From contig OX463778.1 in NCBI GenBank assembly GCA_949825025.1, positions 15,648,171-15,712,170 of the forward strand: DNA of 64,000 nucleotides. Reading direction: 5' to 3'. Position numbers and translations under genes: made by a program. The stretch comes from Siphlonurus alternatus (Eukaryota > Arthropoda > Insecta > Ephemeroptera > Siphlonuridae). Shown piece by piece: positions 48,767 to 62,758 of the stretch. The notes under the pieces are model-generated. The model saw only the letters and a program-made list of their open reading frames with translations, was not told the DNA's origin and did not search any database. Within the stretch, counting starts at the first letter, position 1. The number at the start of each line of letters is the position of its first letter.

Positions 48767-50679
48767 CTGCAACATGAGCAAAACCAGCGTGAGACTCCAC
48801 CTGATGTCACATGCACAGTGTGCATCAGGGTATTATTGGTAATAATAAAAAATCTCAGTTTGGAATATATTATTATAATGGACATGCACGATAAACAACA
48901 GTGTTGAATCAATAGAGTGGAAAGGAAGTCCTTGTCCTTTCAGAAAAGGCAGATTATAAAAAAAGTGACAAAATGAACCCATATCATCCTAAATGTATTG
49001 ATTGAAAATATAAATATATATTATACTAAATTGTAACATTGCAGTATAAGTGCAGGTTTGGATATGAAATTCATAATAATTTTGTGATCGCGCGGCGATC
49101 ACAATTTATCATTAAATAAACATATAGATTTTATTAAAATAAAACTATTATATTTTTACAATAAAGTTGTGCATATATTATATTCCATTTAAATATCGAT
49201 TACATGCAAGGATTTCCTAATAGCATCTTTTATTCACATTAAATTTGACTTTTCTTTCAATCATTGCTAATTTTGCTGCATGGTATACGAATAAACGTTG
49301 TATTTATAATTTTTATACAATTATAATCGTCACTAAACCTCAATCTGCAAGTGTCTTAGTTGGTCTTAGTTAACTTAACTTTATATATTATTGTAAAAAA
49401 AAAAAAAGGAAAAAGAAATTAATAGTATTATAATATAACAAATAAATGCTGTAAATGTTTATTTAATATTTACTATAATCGTGTGTGGACTTCGTGGAGT
49501 ATTGTCAGTCGCTAATTTGACGCTTCTCGCTCGATGTCCATGCTCACAAAAGGTATATAAATTATGTAATATTCATCATGCTAAAAAGTATAAAATTATT
49601 ATCCATAGTTATTAAAAAAATATAATTAATGAAAATTAAAATTCAGACAGTTCTCGTTACATGAGATAAAAACAGTTATTAATCTTACCTTACACATAAA
49701 AATCAGGACTTCCATCGACCAAAATCACATGAGTTGCGTGTCTCATAAACTCATTAGTTTGTATTAAAGTCCCACACAAAACTGTATAGATATTAAATAA
49801 AACCAAAGTACTTTGAGTACCTTGCAGTGCTTGTTAACTAAAGTTGTATGATTTCAACATGACTGCTGCTGCTGCTGCTGCAGTTGGCTTCTCATCAAAG
49901 TATATAACAACACATGTTATAATTATTATAAGCATGCAGCAGAATTCTTCATATAACAACATAGCAGTCATGTAATCAAGCATGTATATACGTCAATCGG
50001 CTGACTGAGCATTAAGTTTTCCACCGAGTGCTCCTGCCTGTTCGAGTTACATCGTACATGCCATGCCATGTAGATTTTATACATAGAGGAGGAGAGGGTA
50101 ATTATAGAACCAAGCTTAATCAGTTAGTGAAACCTGATAGCTGCAATCATAACCCCGCCCACTAGAAAACCTTAACTGTCACTCAAATAGTATCCAGTAC
50201 CTTTTTATTGGATACTAAATACAGCCAATAAAATGAGTATTTTATAAATATTAGAAACAAAAGTAAGTACTATAAAAATAGTATACTTCAATATATGAAA
50301 TGATATTTTTATATTGAATGAAAATGATTGAAATGTGAACGGAAATAAAGTGCAGCTTCAAACAGAAGACCGCTGCTTGCATTGGCTGAATTACTCAAGA
50401 ACGTTTTCTCTCAAGAGCCTTTGTGTGTGCTCACTCGCCCCTTCTGCATCAAATGCTCGTCGTTTGTCTTTCATCTGAGCCGCCGCCATTGCTGCTGGGA
50501 AACTTGACGTAGTAGCAGCCATCGAGAAAATATCTGCTGATGGCTTGTTGTTTCATTCAAAATTTGTAGAAAAAAAAATTCTACTATCAAACAGGATTTA
50601 TATACACTGAGAAATATGTAAATTATATAATAGACATGCACGATTTGCGAAGGAGTTAATTCAAGACGATAACCATTTA
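48767..50679. other. Upstream or first intron of Wnt gene; no gene seen
   Basis: The acceptor at 48767-48768 requires an upstream exon, but no signal-peptide frame with a donor in the right phase was recognised here. The interval is AT-rich with a (CTG)n patch at 49863-49880 and a GC-richer block at 50430-50530 (GCCGCCGCCATTGCTGCTGG). The latter can read as a minus-strand ATG frame without a hydrophobic leader. Confidence 0.4.
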
Positions 50680-50776
50680 ACCAGGTTTCTCGCTGTGATT
50701 AATATTGAACGTTGACTCATTGAGTTATAGGCTGCATATATGAACCTAACCATGGCTAGTTCATGAGAAACCTGGT
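50680..50776. mobile_element. 97 bp inverted-repeat element
   Basis: ACCAGGTTTCTCG at the left is matched by inverted TGAGAAACCTGGT at the right, with TA outside each end. A related, decayed copy is at 37975-38090. Confidence 0.55.
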
Positions 50777-51273
50777 TATTTTCCTTCCTAAATCAAACCC
50801 AATAATTTTAAGTATTTTATTTTTTTATGAAAGCCACTGCCACTGCACAATTTTAATGAAGTTTAAGGGTGAGTCAGGTGAATCAGCTATTACAGTAGCT
50901 ACCGTATATGTAGCTATAACCACAAGTAACCTTTTTACAGGACCTCTCGAGAGAGGCGTCCCTGAGTCCTGAGTATATATATGCGGGTAATAGTATTGTA
51001 TATTTATCTATTTACTATTCACCATCATACGGTCGGATATATCATGCACGGTTTGAGGCTTAAAAAAGATGACCGGTCCAGCAGGGTCGTAGAATACAGA
51101 CGAGATATCTTGACCGGTCACACCAAAGCATGCAGCCACATTGCAGCATACACAATCATAAATACCAAAATAAAGGTAATTATTTTAATTAACGTTAAAT
51201 TCATCCTTTCCGAATGACGTTTCATTTAATATACGCCTATAGTTCTTTCTTCTATTTTTTAAATACACGGAGA

Positions 51274-51405
<132 letters not shown>

Positions 51406-52293
51406 GAATAACATTAGAAGCCTTCATTTAGCATCATAGCATCATGGCATATAGTTATTCCAAACAGTATAATTTAATTCGTTGTTCATGTTATAAAATG
51501 GAGTAAAAGTCCTGCGAAACGCAAATAATATGGGAATGAGAATAAATAATAATTAATGCATTGAGAAATTAATAAATATAAAGAACAGCGAGCAGTTTAA
51601 ATACAACTACATTAATTAATTATTAAATTAATTGTAATATTATTTATATTCAACAATTATTGTATACTGGTCAGTAAACTTTCCTTCATTTGTATTAAAT
51701 TATAAACCAGTCACACTTTCGTATGAATAAATCATATCTGATCTGCAAATAATATGTATATAATTATATTATATATATATATATTAGTATAATGAGCATG
51801 GAAGTGTTGTACTTTTCGAAATGGTTATACACCTGATAATGAGAGTTCATATTACATATTATGCAGGTATACCAATTAAGGTGTACAGCTTTTCTCAGTG
51901 TACATCTTACGTAAAAATAGGTCATCATATTTTTTTTCCTTTGTGTTGTGTAGACCCTCATATATAGTTTTTTTTTTTTTTTTCCTCTCCACAGGTTATG
52001 AACGTAGAAAAGATTACGACGTTGCTCTGAACCAAATATTAATAACCAACAACAAGGCAGTGTTATTTTATCGCTGGCTGTTTTCAGGCCCAATATTAGC
52101 AGCGCAAACAATCACGTCGGAGCTGTTGTGTAAACACATAAAAATTAGTCGCATCTCTTAATAATTGAGTCCATCCGCACACATAAAAATCTGGCAATAA
52201 GAGTCAATTTTTAATCTCTAAAGACAATACGTTGACCTTTACGACAAAATTAAGTTTATTGGAGTTTCGCCAAACAAATATTAATTTCGTATT

Positions 52294-52295
52294 TT

Positions 52296-52390
<95 letters not shown>

Positions 52391-52394
52391 TTTT
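52294..52394. repeat. (TTTA)n microsatellite
   Basis: About 25 perfect tetranucleotide units. It may descend from a LINE tail. Confidence 0.97.
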
Positions 52395-54540
52395 CACTCT
52401 GTGCCGTGATATTATTATTTCATTACGTTTCGTCATAGCTAAATCTTGCAAATAAACACCACACACACACGCATATAAAAAAATGTATTTCAGGCATGCC
52501 ATGTGCTTATATTGTAGTACATGAATGAAAATGTTGTAATTTATTATACAAAATAAGGCAGATAAATTTACTATATACATCATATTCGTGCATATTTAAT
52601 AGTATATGACATAATATATTATATAAAACACAAATGCATGCAATGTAAGTTCAACCCAATTAAGTGTTTTATTATTTACTAAAACTGAAAGAAAAAGCAA
52701 ACACTATGCATAAAATTTTTAAAGTAACAATTTTTTATTTTAAATTGAGAGAACATTGTTAATATGTTGCTAATAATCATCCATGTTAAACATTTTCACA
52801 TCTGATATTTTAAAAAGCATTAACTATTGTAAATTTAAATATGGCAAGTCCATCAAAATGTAAAAAGAATAATAAGATGAGTAAAAAAAAAATAATAAAA
52901 TAATGTTATTTAAAAAAAATCAATGAAATTTATGTTTATAAAGTAATAATAATTTAACAACAATTTTATGAAAGTTATAAAGTTGTAAAACAAGTGTAAA
53001 TATTTTATATTATAAAAAAAAACAAGAAGTTTATAATATACTTACTCACATTTACTTTCGCAGATATAACTTGTAAAACGCAATTGGTCTTATTTAAAAT
53101 TCACATTAATCCTCTGAACAGTACGAGGTATTACCTTAATTTATTAACGAGAACCAACAGGTAAGCAAAAAGTGCACTTAGGATTAAATCCTTAATAGCA
53201 ACGTTACATAAATAATAAATTAATGTATACGTACATAAATTGGCAAAATTTTAGATATATGTATTTACTTATGTTACCACAGAGACATAAAAAATTAAAA
53301 CCACAAGTTTTATCTGGACGATGTAAAACATCACATTCATTTGTCAAGAACGGTTAAAATTTTATCACATCATTATTTTAATTATTTCTATATATATATG
53401 ATTGGCATCATGGCATGCTACGTATAGTGATTTACATAATTTTCTTATCTTATTAACAATACTTCTACCCCAATATCTCAGCGTTTTATATTTCCTTTAT
53501 CCCCGTACGTCCATCTTTCATCATCATCTTTGCTCTCTTTCGATCTGTATTAAAAAGCTAATTTTACATGAAGCGACATGTTGTAAAAGCAAAATATAAA
53601 TAATAGCAGCCATGTTGTTTTTCTGCCTCCTTTTATATCCTTTGTCTCTTGTAAGGATAATTCACATAATTAACAGCGAGATTAGCATTATCACACATGC
53701 ATAATTAAATGTTATATTCTTAATACGAGCAATGTAATATACACATCACTTTATATAAATTACAACGCTGCTTCTAAAAAAATAAGTTCTCACCATGATA
53801 TTGTCAAGCAAATATAGATATCAAAGTATGATTTGGTCTAGCTATAACGTTAAGTAAAAACAAATGAGTGCGTTTACATGTCTCGATACAACGAAATTCT
53901 AACAAATATCACAGAAAGACGATACGTTTATACCACTCCATGTAATTACAGCTGCAGTCGGTCGTCTCCGCCTTTGTTACAGGTATGAGGGGCCGTCATA
54001 TTTGCTGCTCGCGATATCCGATACACACCCAGTCTTAGAAATGAGAATATTTTTTCTTGCAGCCATCAGTTTGATATTCCATACGTTCGAGGTCCGTCAG
54101 CTGAGGTTTTAATAAGGTCATGATATAGAATTAATTAATTACACAAATATATAGCTTACATTTGCTAATGGAGAAGAAAAAAAAACTATTTATGTAGTAA
54201 ACTTGTAAATTTAACTGTTCTACAAAATTTGGTCCAAGAATATTAATAGTAAAAATTGTTCTTCTGCTTTTGATAATAAATTATGCAATATTTAAAAATT
54301 TATGCATAATATAATATTTATTTAAGACACAAAATATGTGTATACTGTGCAATATTTTCGTTTTTTAAGAGTCAATACGATTATCATAAAATAAAATTCC
54401 GTGATAATTAAATTATATAGGCCTATAAACAGTATCAACGTAACAGAAAACATCAAGCACAATAGAACACATTATCACATTATTAATTGTTTATATGTGT
54501 TTTTATATAAAATAAAACTGTAAAGTGAATATATTAATTG
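52395..54540. other. AT-rich interval upstream of Wnt
   Basis: No gene recognised. One GC-balanced block at about 53930-54110 (GGTCGTCTCCGCC, GAGGGGCCGTCATAT) stands out. Confidence 0.35.
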
Positions 54541-54778
54541 TCCTTCGTCCGGAATAATGAACTATCTGCCTACCATAATCTCGTTGCAATAATGACGAGC
54601 TATCTGCTTTTTTTATTAAGTGAGCGCAAAAATGAGCTTTATTTTATACCGATTTACAGCTTATAATTACGCTCACCTGCCATGAAATAGCAGATAGCTC
54701 ATTATTACACCGAAATAGTGGTAAGCAGATAGCTTATTCACATATTATAATATGGCTGATTATTCCTGACGAGGGACG
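54541..54778. mobile_element. MITE family B, copy 1
   Basis: CGTCCGGAATAATGAACTAT at the left end is mirrored by GCTGATTATTCCTGACGAGG at the right. TATCTGC motifs recur as inverted pairs throughout (AGCTATCTGC, GCAGATAGCT). It is non-coding. A second copy is at 55935-56172. Confidence 0.65.
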
Positions 54779-55772
54779 TGCATATTACCTGCATTGCTAA
54801 ATAAACGACTTAAATGAGGAAGCCTTGATAATCAGTTGAGAAAAAAAAAAAATCAGTTATAGGCATATTTAACATATTTAAAATTAACATAATTTATTTA
54901 AAAATTATTCACATTATTGAAGAGTTAATTTTTTTTATCATCAATAATATGTTAAAAATCATGTGTTTCTAATCAAGCTGACATATGTGCGAGGTTTTAA
55001 CGTTGGTTAAACCTGGACAATTACTGCTTAGTCAAAGAGGGGCAGTAAATTGGATGTTCGGCCGGCTCTCTCACGCTCTGAATTATGTACAGGATACGTT
55101 ATCGCCATAAAGCCAGAGAGCTACCACACATAAAAACGCAATCTTTACGGCCCAGGTAGAGAAGAGTGTCGCGCTCAGTTGCCTCTTATTTTAACCGTTT
55201 GATTCTGAGAGTAACGATCAGAATTACTATCAACTTTTTTATATTTTATTTCCGTTTTTGTATAAAAGACAAAAATAAAGAAGACTCCTATTTTTTTAAA
55301 TTGAATAAATTTATTTTAAGTGGAATAATTAAAATTTTATTGTTATATATTATTTTGTATGAACAAATTTAGTTTATAATATATATTTAATATATATTTT
55401 TTTAATATTCATATCATAACTTTACTTTAATAATAATAAAAAAAGAAATATGAAATTCATTTGCAATATTTAAGAACATAAATTTGCATATATGAAAAAA
55501 AAAGTAGTATAAAAAAATCATATCTTGTAGAATATATTTTCTTAGAGGCTGGATGGTGCTAATGAATGTTTAGAGCGGTCCATAAAGCCGCCCTGATCAC
55601 GGCAGTGTTGCTCTGATGGTATCACGAGCATATATAGGCGGACCACCGCCATGACGGTTTTACGGCCTGCTGCGGGCCTAATCACGATCCACCTTTACAC
55701 AGCTCTGGAGCTAAGAGAATATTTCACTATTACATCAACTAATATAGAGAAGAAAATAACATCGTGGCTAAA

Positions 55773-55804
<32 letters not shown>

Positions 55805-55934
55805 GCTCTCTATTTGTAGGGAGAAATCTCAGTGCATTTTATTATATTATGCATTTATGTCATAATTTCTCATTTATATATGGCAGTTATGCAGTTATTG
55901 AATGGCAGAAAAATAATTAATATATATATATATA
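54779..55934. other. Unassigned interval with two GC-rich islands
   Basis: Islands at 55030-55200 and 55550-55715 contrast with AT-rich flanks. The second contains AGGCGGACCACCGCCATGAC. No protein family resemblance. Confidence 0.3.
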
Positions 55935-56172
55935 TATATCGTCTCTCGTTGGGAATAATCATTGCGTTCTATATACCATATATATGATCATGTGCAACAA
56001 TGCTATGAGTTGTCTGCTATGTTAGGTACGTGCATAAGCTGTAAATATGTAAAGCATGCAGAAATAAATGCTCATAATTACGCTCATCTCATCTTATAAA
56101 AGCAGAGAGCTTTTATATAGCTTTTTGCACAGTACGATCATGCTAGGCAAATAATAGCTCATTATTCCGGAC
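55935..56172. mobile_element. MITE family B, copy 2
   Basis: CGTCTCTCGTTGGGAATAAT at the left, inverted at the right as ATTATTCCGGACGAGAGTCG. Internal AGCTTTTATATAG and GCATGCAGAAATAAATGC segments are self-complementary. Same family as 54541-54778. Confidence 0.6.
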
Positions 56173-59100
56173 GAGAGTCGATATATAGTGCTCAATGCAA
56201 TTTAGTGAATTTACATTTTAAAAATGTCATTACATTTTTGTTGTTATTTTGCATGCAATAACTGTTACTGCATGTACTTGTAAAACCTGTACACATATTA
56301 ACTGCTCTCAGAACGTTCAATTTATACAAATACAATGACATATCGTATCAAGTAATTGAAAACCATGACTTTATGCATAGATGTTATTAAGTGTATCATT
56401 GGATACAACACCGTGAAAAGAATGTTTCCAAACTACAAAATTAAATAAAAAAATTTATTTTGTAACGCATATACCAAGGTATTTATTTTTGTTAATAGAT
56501 CCCTAACTTAATCTGCGTTAATATAATTATTATCTTAAAAATAAAATAATGAATCTGCGCTCATTTTTTTCGCAATTTACAATATCAATATTTTCCAAAA
56601 TGATGTTAATTTTGAGGTATAAAAGAAAATATTATGGAACGCCATTCGATTCATTAACTTTCAAGATACATTAACAACTTGAGGCTAAAAGGTCAGACCG
56701 CGGCGTGTCGACTGGCCCCGATGATTGAGGCATCATCGCTAACCTGACGCTCGCGCCGCGTGGCCTTCTTATAATCACCCTGGAGGTGGAGGGAGGAATA
56801 CATTATACAGAAACACGCCTGAAACAAGACTTAGCACACAATAAAGGTAAATCGGCCGCGGAGAATCGATAATAATGATAATAAAAGAGGCGTTAATTTA
56901 AAACCTTTATTTTCCACGGTTTTAAAATACAGAATCTTTATCATACTGTATATTATGAGCTTACTAAAAGCAATATTAAGACAAAAATACTTAATATTGG
57001 AATTTCAAAAACACGAATTTTGTGCTTCAGAAATCAATTATTAAATTTTTAATTGCTTTAAGACCCAAAATTGAAATCCGCTAGCTGAATTAACCTACAA
57101 TATAAAACTGATTAACTTACATTCAATAAAATATATTTTTAAATACATTTTTATATTTAATACATCTTTTTTTCTTTCCCTAAAACATTAAATTCAATAC
57201 ATTCACATGGTAGTGTTTAATGCAGATCACTTGACGACATGTTATTTTTATGTGGCATCGTGAACTGATCCTCTTCAACTGAGTATACTCGTTTATAGAT
57301 ACAAAATGGAGAGTTTTTTCCCCATTAGTACTCAAGGGAATGTTTAAATCAATTTTCAGCAAATCAATTTAACTCCAACATGTGATTGACATGTGACAGT
57401 AAAAAAAGTACAAGTACACAGATCTGCGGCAAGAGAGCGTGCAGAGTTCCCGGGAAGTACGGCCACGCTTGCCGGCAAACGTGTTTGTTTAGCGGCGGCT
57501 CGTCTCAATCATCGCTCATCAATCCGGCCGCCTCCGAGAGTGATGCGAGTCAGCCCTCGCTATGTCTGCCCCAGCATTTCAATCTGAGCCAGTGGACTGC
57601 TACAGTCAGAAAAAATATAACAATCCACCTGGAAGTGACCGGAAATATGAGAGTTCTGAGCAAGATTCAAATTGAAGCCTATTATAATAAGACGCAACTC
57701 GAAGTTTTTACCAGAATTCAAATTAAAATACATATTGACTTCTGAGAAACCTGTACTTCCGGCTACTTCCGGTGAAAATCTGAACTAATTCAACTGTAAA
57801 GAAGAAACGTAGTTCACATCTCAATGTATTTCTTACCATCTAATCTTTCAACAACTCTCACGCTTACTGATCAAAACGAACTAAAAATTACCTTGTGTTT
57901 AGCAATGGTTGTTTTTACTTGGTTAATTTGTTTTTAAAATAGGTGAATAGTAATTTTAAAGAAATTCAAAGAATTTAGCAAAAAATGTATGGAAGTTTTA
58001 TAAAAAATTAAACGGACTTGATCTCCTTTAGCTTGACTATTTGATTTCATTTCTTCGATTAATAATTTATCAGAAAAAATATGTAATCCCTCTCAATGAC
58101 GTTCAATTATATATCTTATCAGAGAACATAAAATTATATTTTCACCACAGAAGGTAAATTTATATTCTAATGATTATACTGTATAAATAGTCTTTTTAAA
58201 ATATCTTGATTTTTGTCCACAATATTTTTACAATCATTGTATTAATTATCCTAGTTAAAAAAATAAATAAAAAAAATCCAAATATTTGTTTCATTTTTAC
58301 GATTCTGTACGTTTGTAAAATACGACAAACAAAGCTATAATACGTATCAATATTGCAATATTACTTCAATTATAGTTGAGTCAGTTAGTTTATAATAAAT
58401 TTAATAAATAATCTAGTCAGTCCGTATATAGTTCGTATTTAAATATGTAATCGAAATATAACGTACCCTATACAGGCGCAACAAAAAGGATGTATAATAA
58501 TATATTTATTTATATTATACATTATTTAATATATTGCAATGAATTAATTCAGCCAATTCTCATTGCATGCTAACAGTAAGTAAATCAGTTTCTCATTTGA
58601 AGCGGTGTCATCCAGAACCCTCGCTGCAATCATACACGCGGATCATCTCTGCAAATAAATCAGATGGGGAGGGAGGTCTCGTGTTTACTTAAGGGAGGGG
58701 ACCATAACTCGCAGCCAGGATCAGTGGTTGACATCGTCGCTAAACGATTGCTGGGCCGTCACATGTGTGCAGTGTTTTCTGTCAGCCATGGCAGAAGTGC
58801 TCCATACCTTATTGTATACAGAAGAGGAAAATATCAGACCATGGTTCCTGACTATCTGAAAATCAAGGAAAAATTTATAACTCTTTTTAAAATGTTTATT
58901 ACAGATTAAACAATTTTGTGATAATTAATTCAGTTGTGTTTGAGATACGTCAATGTGTTTTGTTTTTATATTAAATTTATGTTTTATTGCAAAACATATA
59001 TATCTGAATCTGGATTTTAAGATTTCTTTATTTCAAGTATGCTGTAAATAAAATATATATATAATATAATTATATACTATATTTGGGCTGACATAAATAA

Positions 59101-60893
59101 ATTATTAATATTGTCCACATTGAATTTTTTTTTTAAATTGTTAATTTGATGTTAATTGAAATCCCATAAGAAAATGAAAGGTCAAATTAAACTCTCCTCC
59201 AAAGATGAAAAAAAAAAATTTGAATCTTAATTTCAATGACACCATCAACAAATTACCTGGGCTGTTTTGAGTCAGAATATTAATTTTCACGTATCTGCAA
59301 AGAAATTGATATTTTTTTTTATTTAAACTTTAAAATGACACACCTGCACTCTGTATATATACCAATAGACTGTACAGTACATGTCTCTTGCTTGTGATAC
59401 AAGACTCAGATGGGGTGACTGTACGATGTGACTCCCTGGGTGGGTCGAGAGAGGAGGAGGAGATCCGAGGGGGTCAGTTCGAGTTGACTGGACTGACTCA
59501 TGTCGGCTGCGGAGAGGGTTTAGGTGCTGGGAGCTCGAGTCCAAAGATAGGTTACCAAACAGGTTATAAATGTCATTTGACAGCACCTTAATTCTTAACG
59601 AATTGTGTTAGGGATTGCACCAAACAAGAATCTCAAGTGTACTTTGTGTTACTGTAATTGTTGTACTCGAAGTATCAGTCTTGGAATCGTTACCTCTGTG
59701 AGCTCATGTTGGGGAGGAGAGGGGTCGGAGGTGTTTCCTTTTACGTACAAAAGTACTATAATGAGATATCACAAGTTTAACTCCTTTTTTTATAGCTGGC
59801 GCTTTTTTTTTTTAATTTATTTTTTACTATCACTTTCCTCATTCCAGACGTTCAAAAAGGCAATACATAATTATATATATAATAAGTTCATTAAATAATA
59901 TATATTTTTGAAATGCATATTATATAATTATAAAATATTATTATAATATTCACTAATGAACAATTAAATTTCTTCAAAACATAGAAAAAATTTTAAATTT
60001 AAAAACAATGATTTTTTTTAAATGTAGTACAGCCAAACTATTTCAAATTCTAAATTTTGTACGTTAGATTTACAAAATTACTAAAATTATTATAATAATA
60101 AACAAAAAAATAATGTTAAAGCTGAATTTTTAAGTGTATTATTAATTAAAGTTTGTCAAATTCCTATTTTTTCTAAAAAAAAAAAAAAAAAAAAAAAAAA
60201 CGCCGAAAATCCAAGAAATCAAATTTAGTTAAAAGCACGATAAAAACTATATAAACCCAATGAATGTAAAAGAAGTAATTTGGTGTCCTCATTCCCTTCA
60301 TCAGCATGACATTTCATTCTTATTATTGTGCAGACACGAATTAGGTTTTTATTTCCTCGATCTCCGACGAAGTTTGAATTCGACACGGCAAACATCTTCA
60401 CGGGAATTATATGTAAGAGGCAGAGCGCATGGAGAGCCTGTGGGGTTTACGATAATGGTGCACCATGCTGTTGGATATCAGATCCGTGCTAACAAGATGC
60501 TGCATGCAGGCGGGTTACAGATCAAATAGATCAAATCTCAATACAGCTGATGTCTGTGTTATTACCATTAGTTTAGGATTTATATATGCAGAACAAAAAA
60601 AAAGTTTTTTTTTTAAGAAAATAGAAAGCTTTAAATAAGATGATAATATTAAAATATTTCCATAATATTTAAATAAAAAATTCCAACATAATCAAATTCT
60701 TGAAGCATATACGTTTATTATAAAATACAGCTAGCCAATATGAGTTATTGTATAGGTGCATTCAGTTCCCCTGAAAACACCCTTATCAAGAGATGCATGG
60801 CTTCAAGTGTTCCCCGTCGAAAAAATTTCTCCTTATAATGAACCAAGAACTTATTTTCCTCTAAAAAATTTCTGATATGCAGAAAAGGCAATT
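56173..60893. other. Non-coding interval with spaced GC-rich islands
   Basis: Islands of mixed or GC-rich sequence occur at about 56690-56830, 57400-57660, 58600-58870, 59390-59580 and 60270-60530, separated by AT-rich DNA. Some carry open frames: 57386-57745 plus, with ICGKRACRVPGKYGHACRQ; 59323-59586 minus, Ser/Pro-rich; 56738-56780 minus, a 12-codon frame between AG and GT. None matches a family I know. They may be exons of an unknown gene, non-coding RNA exons or Wnt regulatory elements. Confidence 0.3.
57386..57745 (+). CDS. Uncharacterised open frame, possible exon
   Basis: A 119-codon frame coinciding with a GC-rich island. The Cys-containing first half has an acceptor-like ACACAG just before ATCTGCGG at 57421. 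The second half becomes AT-rich and the frame runs to a stop, so the real coding part, if any, would end earlier. No homologue recognised; chance is a fair alternative. Confidence 0.15.
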   Translation: MTCDSKKSTSTQICGKRACRVPGKYGHACRQTCLFSGGSSQSSLINPAASESDASQPSLCLPQHFNLSQWTATVRKNITIHLEVTGNMRVLSKIQIEAYYNKTQLEVFTRIQIKIHIDF

Positions 60894-60905
60894 TTTTTTT
60901 TTTCT

Positions 60906-60946
<41 letters not shown>

Positions 60947-60975
60947 CATTTTTCATTGTTTTTTTTTTTTTTTAT
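60894..60975. repeat. Poly-T tract
   Basis: About 80 bases of nearly pure T with a few interruptions, possibly the poly-A tail of a minus-strand retroelement. Confidence 0.8.
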
Positions 60976-62685
60976 ACATGGGTTTAGGTAGGACGGTGGG
61001 AACACCGCAAAATCAGTTGACTCTATAGCATCGATAGTTCAAACAACATATTAACTCGAAAATTTTCAAGGAAAGTAGTATATCACCATAATCCATACGT
61101 TGCTGGGTATCGCCTTGATGGTATGCAGCCAGCCATGACTGCCTAGTGAAGTAGCAAAATAAAGTACAGCTGCACATTATACATAATATATATTTAGTAA
61201 TAATTATATTATTTTCTGACCATCGTATTCAACTTGGTGCATGTTTGTCATGTATGTTTGGAACTAACTTGACTTGCGTTTGACCAGTAAGGTTCTAGGT
61301 TAAAAACTACCTACCACTGACCATATTAAGGACGTTATACAAATACGACAAAAACTGTCAGCTATTTTTTGTTCTTGGAGTTATAGTGTGTAGTCTCGAT
61401 CATAAAGAGTGATACAGTGCGTATAATACGCGTGGCACCAATTTGCTCATGATATGTCACTTGGATCTTTATAACTTACTCTATACGTCTGTACCTCTAT
61501 ACTCCCAATTAATTAACATTTTGGTGCCTGTAGATTTGTGCAGCGCAGTAAATGTTTGATTTCTTTTGGAAGTTGCCAGAAAAAGAAAAAAATAATATAT
61601 CCTATGGGAATTTCAGATATACGTCACAACTCGTACATAATATAATTTACATAGTTTTATTTTAATGCAGGTAAATGGAAAGAGACTTTATAAATTGGTC
61701 AATACTTAATTAACCTTGTCTACACTATTATCAATAAAATATTATATTTTTTATAAAATTCTACAATATTTATTGAAATTGAAATTTAAGCTGATCTTGA
61801 ACCACAAATTTGTATAAAATATTTTTAAGCAGTATGCATAGGTTTCAATATTCAGGAAACATAAATATATTAAAAATTATTTTAGATGTATTTTTATAAA
61901 TTTAAGCAGAAATAAGAATTTATCAAATAAACGTTTCTTATTTTAAACTTCATCACGTCAGCTGGCGTAAGAGATAAAAGAAAGAAGTCAACAATGAAAG
62001 AGCTGACACGATATTTATCTATTCTTGTGGCTAGGAAGCAGCTAGACAACACTTGATATTGGTAAACTAGCCTTCAGGAGTTCCTTGCCCCCTGGTCCCT
62101 CGTATAGCGCATCAGTAAAGGGTACTTGGCGCTTATTTATTTGGAGAAGCCGGTCGGTCGGCCTTCTCTGGTTTACCTTCCAGTTTACTCGGGGCTCCAG
62201 CATAAAGCGACGCAAACTGAGAGAGGAGGGCCGGTGACAGCGACGCAGAACGACCATATCAGTGAGGTTATGGGAGCCAGGCCAGAGAACTGGGCTGCAT
62301 GTGAAAATATCATAATAATAACACAGGAATATAGATAAACTTTGATTAATTTTCATCATGGTTGCATGCATTGTAGATTGTCAATCAGCAACGTATAATG
62401 GGAATGTATCGATATTATATTCTAAAGAAAATATCAATATCAATTTATAATCGTAATATTTTATGTATATAAACGTTAAGTTAAATTAACAAACTATAAT
62501 AAAAAAATAAGTAAATAAATGTATAATATTATCCGTTTTCATTGGCAATTATTGCGATTAATCTATTTCTCTACCTATAATATACAATTTTTAATGATAA
62601 TTTTTGCAGAATATTCTTTTTGTATTTTGATCAAACACAAAAATATATATTATGCTTATAATATATATATTATATATAATTTACA
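60976..62685. other. Unassigned interval with GC-rich island at 62080-62300
   Basis: The island carries overlapping frames on both strands (minus 62042-62371, plus 62126-62338) without family resemblance. The rest is AT-rich with no feature seen. Confidence 0.3.
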
Positions 62686-62758
62686 GAGTCTTCTGCGCGC
62701 AATGTTTCTAAAAAACATTGAACAATGTTTTTTTAGAAACATTGCTTGCAGAAGACTT
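62686..62758. repeat. 73 bp near-perfect hairpin
   Basis: AGTCTTCTGCGCGCAATGTT and TCTAAAAAACATTG form one arm; the other arm is its reverse complement with two mismatches and one extra T. The loop is AA or nearly absent. It could be a tiny MITE or a small-RNA hairpin. Confidence 0.75.

Noticed and set aside
50480..50530. Minus-strand ATG frame starting MAATTSSFPAAMAAA as the missing Wnt first exon
   Set aside because: No hydrophobic signal peptide core and no donor in the phase required by the acceptor at 48766.
62040..62371. Minus-strand 109-codon frame as a gene
   Set aside because: No family resemblance, competing frames on the other strand, and no splice or promoter evidence.
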